Below are positions 24,502 through 34,019 of a DNA stretch of 64,000 nucleotides, one piece after another. The notes below the pieces were generated by a model, which was not told where the DNA came from, made no database searches, and saw nothing but the letters and a program-made list of their open reading frames with translations. Position 1 is the stretch's first letter. Every line of letters starts with the position of its first letter. The DNA is from Rhodobacterales bacterium HKCCA1288 (GTDB lineage Bacteria; Pseudomonadota; Alphaproteobacteria; Rhodobacterales; Rhodobacteraceae), in NCBI GenBank assembly GCA_015693905.1, contig CP065161.1:2463001-2527000 (forward strand). The letters are read 5' to 3'. The translations under genes and the position numbers were made by a program.

Positions 24502-26781
24502 ATGACTGAAGACAGCAACGACAGTTTGCGCCAGCGCGCGCTTGCCTATCATGCAGGCCCGAAACCAGGGAAATTGGAGGTGCGCGCGACCAAGCCTTTG
24601 GCGAATGGGCGCGACCTGTCCTTGGCCTATAGCCCCGGCGTTGCTGAAGCCTGCCTTGAAATCAAAGCAGACCCCGCCCATGCCGAAAGCTATACAGGAC
24701 GCGGCAACCTTGTCGCCGTGGTGACCAATGGCACGGCTGTGCTAGGTCTTGGCAATATTGGCGCACTCGCCTCTAAGCCTGTGATGGAGGGGAAGGCGGT
24801 TCTTTTCAAGAAATTCGCCGGCATCGACTGCTTTGACATTGAATTGAACGAGAGCGATCCCGAGAAATTGGCGGATATTGTTTGCGCGCTTGAGCCAACC
24901 TTTGGCGCAATCAATCTTGAGGATATCAAAGCGCCAGATTGTTTTATCGTAGAAAAACTGTGCCGTGAGCGAATGAATATTCCCGTTTTCCATGACGACC
25001 AACATGGAACGGCGATTGTCGTGGGCGCGGCCGCAACCAATGCGCTGCGTCTTGCGGGGAAATCCTTTGCCGATATCAAGGTCGTGTCTACGGGCGGCGG
25101 TGCGGCGGGGATTGCCTGCCTCAATATGCTGCTGAAACTGGGCCTCAAGCGTGAGAATGTTTGGCTCTGCGATTTGGATGGTCTGGTCTATCGGGGCCGT
25201 GAGGCGGGAATGACACCGCAAAAAGCCGAATATGCCCAAGGGGCCAGTCCTGCTTCCTTAAGCGATGTGATCGAGGGGGCGGATTTGTTCCTTGGCCTGT
25301 CTGGCCCGGGTGTTTTAACGCGCGAGATGGTTTCGCGCATGGCGGATCGTCCTGTGGTCTTTGCCCTGGCGAACCCGAACCCAGAAATCACCCCCGATGA
25401 TGTGCGCGCGGTAAAGCCGGACGCGATCATTGCCACGGGGCGGTCAGATTTTCCCAATCAGGTGAACAACGTCTTATGCTTTCCGTTCATCTTCCGCGGC
25501 GCTTTGGATGTCGGCGCAAGCGAAATCAATGACGCGATGCAAATTGCCTGTATTGAAGGCATCGCCGCATTGGCGCGCGCAACCACCAGTGCCGAAGCTG
25601 CGGCGGCCTATAAGGGCGAGCAGCTGACCTTTGGCCCTGACTATCTGATCCCCAAGCCATTTGACCCGCGCCTGATGGGTGTGGTGGCCAGTGCCGTGGC
25701 CGAGGCGGCTATGAGTTCGGGTGTGGCGAAGCGGCCCATTGATGACATCGCCGCCTATCGCGCCAAACTTAATCAGGCGGTGTTCCGCTCTGCGCTTATC
25801 ATGCGCCCTGTCTTTGCTGCAGCGGCCACCACGACCCGCCGTATCGCTTTCGCAGAAGGCGAGGATGAGCGCGTTTTGCGTGCGGCCCAAGCCATGCTTG
25901 AGGAAACCACAGACACCCCCATTCTTATCGGTCGTCCCGATGTGATTGAAATGCGGGCCGAGCGGGCAGGCCTGACCATCCGCCCGCGGGTGGATTTCGA
26001 AATCGTAAACCCCGAAAATGACCCGCGCTATCGGGATTATTGGGGCAGCTATCACAGCGTTATGGAACGTCACGGGGTGACCCCCGATTTGGCCCGTGCG
26101 ATTATGCGCACAAACACCACCGCCATCGGCGCGGTCATGGTGTATCGCGAAGAGGCAGACAGCTTAATCTGCGGCACCTTTGGCCAGTATTTGTGGCACT
26201 TGAAATATATCAGCCAGCTTTTGGCCCGTGACGGGTTACATCCCGTTGGGGCGCTGTCCTTGATGATTTTGGAAGATGGGCCGCTCTTTATTGCCGATAC
26301 GCATATTCATGCGCAGCCCACCCCAGACCAAATCGCCGAGACGGTGATTGCCACGGCCCGTCATGTGCGCCGCTTTGGCATCGCGCCAAAAATTGCGCTG
26401 TGTTCTGGCAGTCAATTTGGCAATCTCGACAGTGATAGTGGGCGGCGGATGCGCGCGGCGCTTGATATTCTGGACGCGATGGCGCTTGATTTCGCCTATG
26501 AGGGCGAGATGCATATCGACAGCGCGCTTGATCCCGAACTGCGCGCCCGAATTTTCCCCAATTCGCGCCTTGAGGGGCAAGCCAACGCGCTTGTCTTTGC
26601 CAATACTGATGCCGCTGGGGCGGCACGGAACATCCTAAAGATGAAGGCGGGCGGGCTCGAAGTTGGGCCGATTCTTATGGGGATGGGTAATCGCGCGCAT
26701 ATCGTCACCCCCTCAATCACCGCGCGGGGGCTGTTGAATATTTCTGCCCTCGCAGGCACGCCTGTCGCCACCTATGGCTGA
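24502..26781 (+). CDS. maeB: NADP-dependent malic enzyme with phosphotransacetylase-like domain
   Basis: A 759-residue MaeB-type enzyme that decarboxylates malate to pyruvate. The N-terminal malic domain (about residues 20-160) has SLAYSPGVAEAC and VTNGTAVLGLGNIGALASKPVMEGK. The NAD(P)-binding domain follows (about 165-400, STGGGAAGIACLNMLL). The C-terminal half (about 430-755) is phosphotransacetylase-like and usually catalytically silent, serving as an acetyl-CoA-sensing regulatory domain. The order and length are standard for proteobacterial MaeB. A perfect palindrome lies upstream, suggesting specific control. Confidence 0.95.
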   Translation: MTEDSNDSLRQRALAYHAGPKPGKLEVRATKPLANGRDLSLAYSPGVAEACLEIKADPAHAESYTGRGNLVAVVTNGTAVLGLGNIGALASKPVMEGKAVLFKKFAGIDCFDIELNESDPEKLADIVCALEPTFGAINLEDIKAPDCFIVEKLCRERMNIPVFHDDQHGTAIVVGAAATNALRLAGKSFADIKVVSTGGGAAGIACLNMLLKLGLKRENVWLCDLDGLVYRGREAGMTPQKAEYAQGASPASLSDVIEGADLFLGLSGPGVLTREMVSRMADRPVVFALANPNPEITPDDVRAVKPDAIIATGRSDFPNQVNNVLCFPFIFRGALDVGASEINDAMQIACIEGIAALARATTSAEAAAAYKGEQLTFGPDYLIPKPFDPRLMGVVASAVAEAAMSSGVAKRPIDDIAAYRAKLNQAVFRSALIMRPVFAAAATTTRRIAFAEGEDERVLRAAQAMLEETTDTPILIGRPDVIEMRAERAGLTIRPRVDFEIVNPENDPRYRDYWGSYHSVMERHGVTPDLARAIMRTNTTAIGAVMVYREEADSLICGTFGQYLWHLKYISQLLARDGLHPVGALSLMILEDGPLFIADTHIHAQPTPDQIAETVIATARHVRRFGIAPKIALCSGSQFGNLDSDSGRRMRAALDILDAMALDFAYEGEMHIDSALDPELRARIFPNSRLEGQANALVFANTDAAGAARNILKMKAGGLEVGPILMGMGNRAHIVTPSITARGLLNISALAGTPVATYG

Positions 26782-26799
26782 CAGGCGCACTGCCGCGCC

Positions 26800-27051
26800 T
26801 TAGCCAAAGGTGATGCGCAACAGTGTGAGAAACATCAATGCGGTTGCCCCAAGCGCCGAGATGATCAGTGCGGGGAATCCCCAAATCAGAATGGCCGAGG
26901 CAACAGCCGAAACAACCATGATAATAAGGGCAAAACTGTTGTCTACTTCGCCCTCTACCACCTCGCGCGCGATGCGCCCGATGACGGGCAGGCGATAGGT
27001 GACATGGCGTGTGATATAGTGGCTTGTGTCTTCGTTTAAGGACATGGTCAT
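26800..27051 (-). CDS. Small membrane protein, unknown function
   Basis: An 83-residue protein with a soluble N-terminal third (SLNEDTSHYITRHVTYRLPVI is spread over about residues 4-24) and two hydrophobic segments (FALIIMVVSAVASAILIWG and FPALIISALGATALMFLTLL). AGGAGC lies 8 nt before the ATG, supporting it as a real gene. I do not recognise the family. It is convergent with maeB and divergent from prpE. Confidence 0.65.
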   Translation of the reverse strand: MTMSLNEDTSHYITRHVTYRLPVIGRIAREVVEGEVDNSFALIIMVVSAVASAILIWGFPALIISALGATALMFLTLLRITFG

Positions 27052-27080
27052 GGGGGAGGCTCCTGTTCAATATCCCCTCA

Positions 27081-27101
27081 TTTAACCTTCCCCCCGTTAA
27101 A
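27081..27101. promoter_or_regulatory. Possible TTTAAC-N9-GTTAAA dyad upstream of prpE
   Basis: The half-sites TTTAAC (27081-27086) and GTTAAA (27096-27101) are inverted around a 9-nt spacer, between the small membrane gene and prpE. They match the two halves of the zero-spacer palindrome upstream of maeB. It may be coincidence; only two instances are seen and their spacing differs. Confidence 0.25.
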
Positions 27102-27206
27102 ACAAAGTGGCGCATGGTCGCAGTTTTCGCGCCTGCGTCAAAGTCACCTTCTTGCGCAAGCTATGGTTGAAGGGATAGAAAATTGCGCAAGCAAAGGGAG
27201 GCCCGC

Positions 27207-29099
27207 ATGAGCTATCAAAAGATTTATGAGTATGCCCGTTCCAACCCAGAAGGGTTTTGGATGGAGGCTGCTTCTGCCATTGATTGGGATGTTGAACCAT
27301 CCCACGCGCTGTCTGATGAAAACGCGCCTCTTTATGAATGGTTTGCAGATGGTCAACTGAATGGTTGTTGGAACGCGGTCGATCGCCATGTTGCAGCAGG
27401 CCATGGGGATCGCACCGCTATCATCTATGACAGCCCCATCACCAACACGGTTCAGAAAATTTCCTACGCAGAATTGCAAGAACGTGTCGCGCTTCTGGCG
27501 GGTGGCCTTCAGGCCAAAGGTGTGACCAAAGGGGATCGGGTCATTATCTATATGCCGATGGTGCCACAGGCGGTTGAGGCGATGCTTGCCTGCGCGCGCA
27601 TTGGCGCGGTGCATTCGGTGGTCTTTGGCGGCTTTGCTGCGGCTGAATTGGCGGTGCGCATTGATGATGCGCAGCCCAAATGTATCATCGCCGCCTCCTG
27701 TGGCCTCGAGCCGGGCCGCGTGGTGCATTATAAACCACTTTTGGATGCGGCCATCGAGGCCGCTGCCCATAAGCCAGATTTCTGCGTGATCTTTCAGCGC
27801 GAGCAAGAAGTGGCAAGCTTGACCGATGGGCGCGATGTCGATTGGTATGGCTTCCAACACGGGGTTGCGCCTGCGCCTTGTGTGCCCGTAGAGGGCAACC
27901 ACCCCGCCTATATTCTCTACACCTCTGGCACAACGGGCCAGCCAAAGGGCGTTGTGCGCCATACAGGCGGCCATCTGGTTGCGTTGAATTGGTCAATGCG
28001 CAATCTCTACGATATGAACCCCGGCGAGGTGTTTTGGGCCGCCTCTGATGTGGGTTGGGTCGTGGGGCATTCCTATATTTGTTACGCGCCTCTGACCTTT
28101 GGCTGCACCACAATCGTCTTTGAAGGCAAACCTATTGGCACGCCTGATGCAGGCACGTTCTGGCGCGTGATTGATGAGCATAAGGTCAAATGCCTCTTTA
28201 CCGCCCCAACGGCCTTTCGCGCGATCAAGCGCGAAGACCCAGAAGGCAGCTTTATTGGGAAATATGACATCTCTAGCCTTGAATCGCTGTTCTTGGCGGG
28301 CGAGCGTGCCGACCCTGACACAATCCAATGGGCGCAGGCAAAACTTGGCGTGCCAGTGATTGACCATTGGTGGCAAACCGAAACGGGTTGGGCCATTTGT
28401 GGCAACCCATTGGGTATTGAAAAATTGCCTGTCAAAATCGGCAGCCCCTCGGTGCCAATGCCTGGGTATGATGTACAAATTTTGGATGAGGGCGGGCATG
28501 AAGTGCCTGCGGGCGAATTGGGCGCGATTGCGATTAAATTGCCCTTGCCGCCTGCAACCTTGCCTACGTTGTGGAATGCCGAAGCCCGCTTCCGCAAATC
28601 CTATCTTGAGCATTTCAAAGGCTATTACGAGACGGGTGATGCGGGATATAAGGATGAAGACGGGTATCTTTATATCATGGCGCGCACGGATGATGTGATC
28701 AACGTGGCGGGTCACCGCTTGTCGACAGGTGGGATGGAGGAGGTTCTAGCCTCCCACCCAGATGTGGCTGAATGCGCGGTAATCGGTGTGGCAGATGATC
28801 TCAAAGGGCAAATGCCTCTGGGGTTTTTGTGTCTCAACAAAGGGGCGACCAAAGATGCGGCAGATGTCGTGTCTGAATGCGTGAAACTTGTGCGTGACAA
28901 AATCGGCCCCGTTGCGGCGTTCAAACTGGCCGTTGTGGTGGATCGCCTGCCCAAAACCCGTTCGGGCAAGATTTTGCGTGGAACAATGGTGAAAATCGCC
29001 GATGGCGAAAGCTATAAAATGCCTGCAACAATTGATGATCCTGCGATTTTAGACGAGATTGCAGTGGCCTTGAAAACTTTGGGCTACCCCAAAGCCTAA
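27207..29099 (+). CDS. prpE: Propionyl-CoA synthetase
   Basis: A 630-residue AMP-forming acyl-CoA synthetase of the acetyl/propionyl-CoA synthetase group. It opens with the acetyl-CoA-synthetase N-terminal domain, then has YTSGTTGQPKGVVRHTGG (P-loop), WAASDVGWVVGHSYI, DHWWQTETGWAICGNP (A5), YYETGDAGYKDEDGYLYIMARTDDVINVAGHRLST, and the catalytic Lys in KTRSGKILRGTM. The pattern KPLLDAAIE and EDPEGSFIGKYDISSLESLFLAGER is PrpE-like. In roseobacters PrpE also activates acrylate derived from DMSP, so it may work with the DddP in this window. The start at 27207 (MSYQKIYEYA) follows GGGAGG. It ends in a strong terminator. Confidence 0.93.
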   Translation: MSYQKIYEYARSNPEGFWMEAASAIDWDVEPSHALSDENAPLYEWFADGQLNGCWNAVDRHVAAGHGDRTAIIYDSPITNTVQKISYAELQERVALLAGGLQAKGVTKGDRVIIYMPMVPQAVEAMLACARIGAVHSVVFGGFAAAELAVRIDDAQPKCIIAASCGLEPGRVVHYKPLLDAAIEAAAHKPDFCVIFQREQEVASLTDGRDVDWYGFQHGVAPAPCVPVEGNHPAYILYTSGTTGQPKGVVRHTGGHLVALNWSMRNLYDMNPGEVFWAASDVGWVVGHSYICYAPLTFGCTTIVFEGKPIGTPDAGTFWRVIDEHKVKCLFTAPTAFRAIKREDPEGSFIGKYDISSLESLFLAGERADPDTIQWAQAKLGVPVIDHWWQTETGWAICGNPLGIEKLPVKIGSPSVPMPGYDVQILDEGGHEVPAGELGAIAIKLPLPPATLPTLWNAEARFRKSYLEHFKGYYETGDAGYKDEDGYLYIMARTDDVINVAGHRLSTGGMEEVLASHPDVAECAVIGVADDLKGQMPLGFLCLNKGATKDAADVVSECVKLVRDKIGPVAAFKLAVVVDRLPKTRSGKILRGTMVKIADGESYKMPATIDDPAILDEIAVALKTLGYPKA

Positions 29100-29126
29100 G
29101 GCGGGTTTGACGAGACGGGATGAAGG

Positions 29127-29149
29127 GCGGGCCTTTGGGCCCGCTTTTT
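29127..29149 (+). terminator. Rho-independent terminator after prpE
   Basis: GCGGGCC TTTG GGCCCGC forms a perfect 7-bp GC-rich stem with a 4-nt loop, followed at once by TTTTT. It lies 28 nt after the prpE stop codon and before the nucleoside salvage operon. Confidence 0.85.
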
Positions 29150-29215
29150 CTTTCGCCTTGCGTGCATCGGTTCGTCAGGACAGATTGAGGCAACGCAATT
29201 CAAGGAGTGCGGATC

Positions 29216-29629
29216 ATGCCCCAGACCAAGACACCAGACCCCGCATTGATGGCCGCCGCCGCAGAAATCCGTCCGCGCGCCTATGCCCCATATTCGGGCT
29301 TTGCAGTCGGTGCTGCGCTGCGTGGGGCAGATGGGCAGATTTACCACGGGGTGAATGTCGAAAACGCGGCCTATCCCCAAGGCACCTGTGCCGAGGCGGG
29401 CGCAATTTCAGCGATGATTGCCGCAGGCTGTCATGAGATCCTAGAGGTTGCTGTGATCGCAGATAGCCCCGTTCCTGTCGCCCCTTGTGGGGGGTGTCGC
29501 CAAAAATTGCGAGAATTCAGCAAAGATGAGGTGCTGATCACCATGGCCACAACGCGCGGCACAGGTCAGGCGATCCTGAGCATGGCGGACATTCTGCCTG
29601 GCGCCTTTGTGAAATCGGCGATGGAATAG
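29216..29629 (+). CDS. cdd: Cytidine deaminase
   Basis: A 137-residue zinc-dependent cytidine deaminase that converts cytidine and deoxycytidine to uridine and deoxyuridine. The zinc and catalytic motifs are CAEAGAIS (Cys and proton-shuttle Glu) and PCGGCRQKLREF (two Cys); YAPYSGFAVGAAL and VNVENAAYP form the substrate pocket. The start at 29216 (MPQTKTP) follows AGGAG. It is the first gene of the cdd-deoA-deoB-add-upp salvage operon, 8 nt before deoA. Confidence 0.94.
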   Translation: MPQTKTPDPALMAAAAEIRPRAYAPYSGFAVGAALRGADGQIYHGVNVENAAYPQGTCAEAGAISAMIAAGCHEILEVAVIADSPVPVAPCGGCRQKLREFSKDEVLITMATTRGTGQAILSMADILPGAFVKSAME

Positions 29630-29637
29630 GGCAGATC

Positions 29638-30948
29638 ATGGCCGATCCGCGCAGCATCTTGGCAAAATTGCGAGAGGGGCAAACTCTGACCGAATTTGAG
29701 ATGTTTGCCTTTGCCGAAGGGTTGGCGGATGGCACTGTCAGCGATGCGCAGGCGGGGGCCTTTGCGATGGCCGTATGTTTGCACGGTCTCAGCCTTGAGA
29801 ACCGCACCCATCTGACCCATGGGATGCTGGAAAGCGGCACGGTTTTGGGGTGGTCACTGGATGGCCCTGTAATCGACAAACATTCCACAGGCGGGGTGGG
29901 CGATTGTGTGTCGCTGATCCTTGCCCCTGCCTTAGCGGCGTGCGGGGCCTATGTGCCGATGATTTCAGGGCGTGGCTTGGGGCATACGGGCGGCACTTTG
30001 GACAAACTTTCGGCAATTTCGGGCTTGCAGATTGATGTCGCCATTGAGGATTTGCAACGCATTGTGGGGCAAGTGGGCTGTGCGATTGTCAGCGCCAATG
30101 CCGATATCGCCCCTGCGGATCGTAGGCTTTATGGGTTGCGTGATATCACCGCCACTGTGCCAAGCATTGATTTGATCACGGCCTCTATTTTGTCCAAGAA
30201 ATTGGCAGCAGGGCTAGAGGCCTTGGTTTTAGACGTGAAATGCGGCACGGGTGCCTTTATGCAAACCCCGCAAGAGGCCGTGCAACTGGCTCAATCCTTG
30301 GTGGATACAGCGCAAAGCGCGGGCTGTAAAACCACGGCGCTTGTCACCGATATGAACCAACCGCTTGCGCGTGCAGCGGGCAATTCTTTGGAAATGATGG
30401 AGGTGATGGAGGCGCTGTGCAGTCCAAAGCTCGACAGTGATCTGATCCGCCTAACCATCAGCCTTGGGGGTGAGGTTTTGGTGCAAGCGGGGCTTGCGGT
30501 TGATGCGGCGGCAGGTGAGATGGCACTGACAAACGCGCTGACCCAAGGTCACGCCGCCGAGGTTTTTGGCCGTATGGTCGCGGCGCAAGGGGGCGCCACA
30601 GATTTTGTGGCACGTTGGCGAGATCGCTTGCCTGCAGCGCCCTATGCGGTGGATATTTTCCCGCAAAAGACGGGCTATATCCGTGCAATTGACGCCCGCA
30701 CCTTGGGCGAGGTTGTGGTGCATCTTGGCGGGGGGCGCCTACAGGCAGAGGATCAGATCGACAAACGTGTGGGTCTTTCTGACATCCAGCGGATTGGTGA
30801 TTTGGCCGACCCCACGACCCCGCTTTTACGCCTTCATGCGCGCGACCCTGAGATTGCCAAACATATGGGGGCAATCGTGTTAGACGCCTTCACCCTTTCC
30901 GAAGAAAGGCCGCCGCGCCCTGCCTTGATCCATGAAAGGATCGGCTGA
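29638..30948 (+). CDS. deoA: Thymidine phosphorylase
   Basis: A 436-residue pyrimidine-nucleoside phosphorylase that releases thymine or uracil and deoxyribose-1-phosphate. Motifs: KHSTGGVGDCVSL (phosphate-binding), SGRGLGHTGGTLDKL (family signature), LKCGTGAFM-like VKCGTGAFM, and TDMNQPLARAAGNSLE. Length is standard. Its stop directly abuts the deoB start. Confidence 0.95.
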   Translation: MADPRSILAKLREGQTLTEFEMFAFAEGLADGTVSDAQAGAFAMAVCLHGLSLENRTHLTHGMLESGTVLGWSLDGPVIDKHSTGGVGDCVSLILAPALAACGAYVPMISGRGLGHTGGTLDKLSAISGLQIDVAIEDLQRIVGQVGCAIVSANADIAPADRRLYGLRDITATVPSIDLITASILSKKLAAGLEALVLDVKCGTGAFMQTPQEAVQLAQSLVDTAQSAGCKTTALVTDMNQPLARAAGNSLEMMEVMEALCSPKLDSDLIRLTISLGGEVLVQAGLAVDAAAGEMALTNALTQGHAAEVFGRMVAAQGGATDFVARWRDRLPAAPYAVDIFPQKTGYIRAIDARTLGEVVVHLGGGRLQAEDQIDKRVGLSDIQRIGDLADPTTPLLRLHARDPEIAKHMGAIVLDAFTLSEERPPRPALIHERIG

Positions 30949-32133
30949 ATGGCGCGTGGATTTTTGGTGGTGATGGATTCTGTTGGTATCGGGGGCGCAC
31001 CAGACGCAGACCGATATTTCAATGCGGGCCATCCCGATACAGGCGCGAATACCTTGGGCCATATCGCGCAGGCACAGCCGCTGAGAGTGCCGAATTTGGA
31101 TCGTCTAGGCCTTGGGGCCGCTTTGCATCTGGCAAGCGGCATCTGCCCTGCACCCCTGACATCGGCTGCACCGAATGCCATTTGGGGCGTGGCCGAAGAA
31201 TCCGCCAAAGGCAAAGATACGCCATCAGGCCATTGGGAATTGACGGGCTGCGCCTTGCCTTGGGATTGGCACTATTTTCCCGCTACCGTTCCCAGTTTCC
31301 CTAAGGCTTTGGTCGCGGCGGTTCAATCTATCGCAGGTGTTGGGGGGATTTTGGGCAATTGCCACGCCTCTGGGACTGAGATCATCGAACGCCTTGGGGC
31401 GCAACATCTGCAAACGGGGTATCCGATTTGCTACACCTCCGCCGATAGTGTCTTTCAGATTGCCGCGCATGAAGAGGTCTTTGGGCTAGAGCGTCTCTAT
31501 GACCTCTGCGAAAGGATCGCACCGCAACTGCACGCGATGCGGGTAGGGCGGGTGATCGCGCGCCCCTTTACGGGTCGCCTAGGCGCGTTTGAGCGCACTG
31601 AAAACCGCCGCGATTACGCGATGATGCCGCCCCACCCAACCTTGTTGGATCACGCATCTGAGGCAGGGCGCGCGGTCATTGCCATTGGCAAAATCAGCGA
31701 TATTTTCGCCCATCGTGGCATCACAGAAAGCCATAAGGGAGGTGATGCCCGCCTGATGGAACATCTGGCCCACGCGGTAGATTGCGCCCCCGATGGTAGC
31801 CTCACAATCGCCAATTTCGTTGAGTTTGATGCCCGTTTTGGCCATCGCCGCGATGTGGCGGGTTATGCGGGTGCGCTGGAATGGTTTGACGCAGCGATTG
31901 CGCCGATTATCGCTGCGCTGCGCCCGGGTGACATGCTGATTTTAACAGCAGATCATGGTAATGATCCCACATGGGTTGGCAGGGATCACACCCGTGAACG
32001 TGTCCCCTTTTTGGTGGCGGCCCCTGACCATGCGCCCCAAGGGCTAGGCCTTCGGGCCTTTGCCGATATTGGCGCAAGCCTCGCCGCGCATTTGGGGCTT
32101 GGCCCCCTTCAGATTGGAAGCCCTGTCTTATGA
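30949..32133 (+). CDS. deoB: Phosphopentomutase
   Basis: A 394-residue alkaline-phosphatase-superfamily mutase that converts (deoxy)ribose-1-phosphate to the 5-phosphate. Metal and active-site segments: VVMDSVGIGGAPDA near the N-terminus, KDTPSGHWELTG (with the phosphorylated Thr), IGKISDIFAHRGI, and LTADHGNDPTWVGRDHTRE. It follows deoA without spacing and overlaps the next small ORF at its stop (ATGA). Confidence 0.95.
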   Translation: MARGFLVVMDSVGIGGAPDADRYFNAGHPDTGANTLGHIAQAQPLRVPNLDRLGLGAALHLASGICPAPLTSAAPNAIWGVAEESAKGKDTPSGHWELTGCALPWDWHYFPATVPSFPKALVAAVQSIAGVGGILGNCHASGTEIIERLGAQHLQTGYPICYTSADSVFQIAAHEEVFGLERLYDLCERIAPQLHAMRVGRVIARPFTGRLGAFERTENRRDYAMMPPHPTLLDHASEAGRAVIAIGKISDIFAHRGITESHKGGDARLMEHLAHAVDCAPDGSLTIANFVEFDARFGHRRDVAGYAGALEWFDAAIAPIIAALRPGDMLILTADHGNDPTWVGRDHTRERVPFLVAAPDHAPQGLGLRAFADIGASLAAHLGLGPLQIGSPVL

Positions 32134-32291
32134 GCCAGATTGACAGTCAAATCATCTATGCTGCCATGACCTTTGTCGCTGCCCTATTTGGGGTGCGTTT
32201 GGCCGCGCGGATCTTGTCGCAGCGAGTGATCTCATGGCGCGCGGCTACCTTATTTGCCATAGTGGTCACCGCGCTTGGCTATTATTTTTAG
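32130..32291 (+). CDS. Small membrane ORF between deoB and add (53 aa)
   Basis: A 53-residue ORF whose ATG overlaps the deoB stop in an ATGA quartet and whose TAG lies 10 nt before the add start. It has two hydrophobic stretches (IIYAAMTFVAALFGV and ATLFAIVVTALGYYF) separated by a short basic segment (RILSQR). The exact fit between deoB and add suggests a real coupled gene rather than chance. I do not recognise it. It may be a small inner-membrane protein linked to nucleoside uptake or salvage, which is inference. Confidence 0.55.
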   Translation: MSQIDSQIIYAAMTFVAALFGVRLAARILSQRVISWRAATLFAIVVTALGYYF

Positions 32292-32301
32292 GGGAACGGC
32301 G

Positions 32302-33288
32302 ATGTCAGATATGGCCCGCGTCAAAAAGGTTGAATTGCACCTTCATCTTGAGGGGGCGGCACAGCCTGATTTTATTCGTCAGATCGCCTTCGAAAAAAAG
32401 GTGGATTTATCGGGCATTTTCACCGCGCAAGGCGGTTATGACATTCATGATTTTGTGCATTTTCTGCGCGTCTATGAGGCGGCAACATCGGTTCTCACCA
32501 CGCCCGAAGATTATGCGCGTCTGACGCGCTCTGTGCTTGAGGCATCAGCAGGCCATGGGGTGGTTTATTGCGAAACCTTCTTGTCCCCTGATTTTTGCGG
32601 CGGTGGGGATATTGGTGCTTGGCGCGAGTATCTTTCTGCGATGACCGAAGCCGCAGATGCCGCCGAGCGGGATTTTGGGATCACGATGCGGGGCGTGATT
32701 ACGGCGGTTCGTCATTTCGGGCCAGATCAGGCGAAGCGGGCCGCGCGCTGTGCTGCGGAAACGGCGGGGCGCATGATTTGCGGCTTTGGAATGGCGGGGG
32801 ACGAGAAGATTGGCCATGTGCGCGATTTTTCGTGGAGCTTTGATTGCGCGGCCGAGGCAGGACTACCCTTCACCATTCATGCAGGCGAATGGGGGGGCGC
32901 GCAATCGGTGCGCGAGACGCTAGATGCCTATAATCCGCCCCGTATCGGGCATGGTGTCGAGGCGATCAGTGACCCTGACTTGGTCGCACGCCTTGCCGAT
33001 ACGGGTGTTGTTTTGGAATGCTGCCCTGTGTCGAATGTTTTTCTTGGGGTTTTCCCAAATTGGAAAAGTCACCCGCTTGCGAGTCTGCGCGAGGCTGGGG
33101 TCAAAGTAACCGTGTCAACCGATGATCCACCCTTTTTCCATACCAATATGAGCCGTGAATATGAGGCCTTGGAACAGCATTTTGGGTGGGCTGAGACGGA
33201 ATTCACGGAAATAAACCAAACCGCGCTTGCGGCGGCCTTTTGTGATGAGGAAACCCGCGCGCGCGTTGCAAAACGGCTTGAAAGCTAG
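32302..33288 (+). CDS. add: Adenosine deaminase
   Basis: A 328-residue zinc-dependent deaminase acting on adenosine/deoxyadenosine. Visible ligands: the His pair in ELHLHLEGA, His in FTIHAGEWGG with the catalytic Glu, GHGVEAI (His), and the Asp pair in VSTDDPPFF. The start at 32302 follows GGGGAA; a frame from 32275 exists but lies within the small membrane ORF. Bacterial adenine deaminases are close relatives, so the base-versus-nucleoside preference is not fully settled by motifs; the salvage context favours adenosine. Confidence 0.9.
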   Translation: MSDMARVKKVELHLHLEGAAQPDFIRQIAFEKKVDLSGIFTAQGGYDIHDFVHFLRVYEAATSVLTTPEDYARLTRSVLEASAGHGVVYCETFLSPDFCGGGDIGAWREYLSAMTEAADAAERDFGITMRGVITAVRHFGPDQAKRAARCAAETAGRMICGFGMAGDEKIGHVRDFSWSFDCAAEAGLPFTIHAGEWGGAQSVRETLDAYNPPRIGHGVEAISDPDLVARLADTGVVLECCPVSNVFLGVFPNWKSHPLASLREAGVKVTVSTDDPPFFHTNMSREYEALEQHFGWAETEFTEINQTALAAAFCDEETRARVAKRLES

Positions 33289-33298
33289 GGGGAAGACT

Positions 33299-33937
33299 AT
33301 GCCAGAATTCGATACACTGACCATCGTGACCCATCCGCTTGTGCAACATAAGCTGAGCTTGATGCGCGATAAAAACTGCGCCTCCCAAGATTTCGCGCGG
33401 CTTTTAACCGAAATTTCGATGCTGATGGCCTATGAGGTGACCCGCGATTTGGCGGTTACCACCACCGCCGTTGAGACCCCGCTTGAGGTGATGGATGCGC
33501 CGACACTTGCAGGGAAAAAACTGGCTTTGATTTCGATTTTGCGGGCGGGCAACGGAATGCTTGAGGGGATGCGCGCCGTGATCCCCGCTGCGCGGGTTGG
33601 ATTTGTCGGGCTGTATCGCAATGAGGAAACGCTTGAGCCCGTGGATTACTATCTCAACCTGCCCTCGCACCTGTCCCAACGTCATGTCATCGCCCTAGAT
33701 CCCATGCTGGCCACGGGCAATTCGGCGGCTGCGGCGGTGGATAAAATCAAATCGGAAGGGGCCGTTGATATCAGTCTGATGACATTGCTGGCCGCCCCTG
33801 AGGGTGTCAGGACATTCGCCGCTCGCCATCCTGATGTGCCAATTTTTACCGCGGCCTTGGATCGCGGTTTGAACGAAAAGGGGTATATCCTTCCGGGTCT
33901 AGGGGATGCGGGGGATCGGATATTTGCCACCAAATGA
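33299..33937 (+). CDS. upp: Uracil phosphoribosyltransferase
   Basis: A 212-residue UPRTase that makes UMP from uracil and PRPP. It shows THPLVQHKLSLMRDK near the N-terminus, LALISILRAGNGM, GLYRNEETLEPVDYY, the PRPP loop LDPMLATGNSAAAAV, and the C-terminal GLNEKGYILPGLGDAGDR. The start at 33299 follows AGGGGGAAG 10 nt after add, ending the salvage operon. Confidence 0.95.
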   Translation: MPEFDTLTIVTHPLVQHKLSLMRDKNCASQDFARLLTEISMLMAYEVTRDLAVTTTAVETPLEVMDAPTLAGKKLALISILRAGNGMLEGMRAVIPAARVGFVGLYRNEETLEPVDYYLNLPSHLSQRHVIALDPMLATGNSAAAAVDKIKSEGAVDISLMTLLAAPEGVRTFAARHPDVPIFTAALDRGLNEKGYILPGLGDAGDRIFATK

Positions 33938-34019
33938 GGGGCGGATATCTATTTGTTCTGTTATGTGCCTTTACTATGTCTAAATATTGATTCATTCTTG
34001 CCCCAATTCGGGGGCTTGA

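Noticed and set aside
33998-34016. GCCCC/GGGGC hairpin before the SPOR gene as a terminator for upp
   Set aside because: There is no T-run after the stem and it touches the start region of the next gene.
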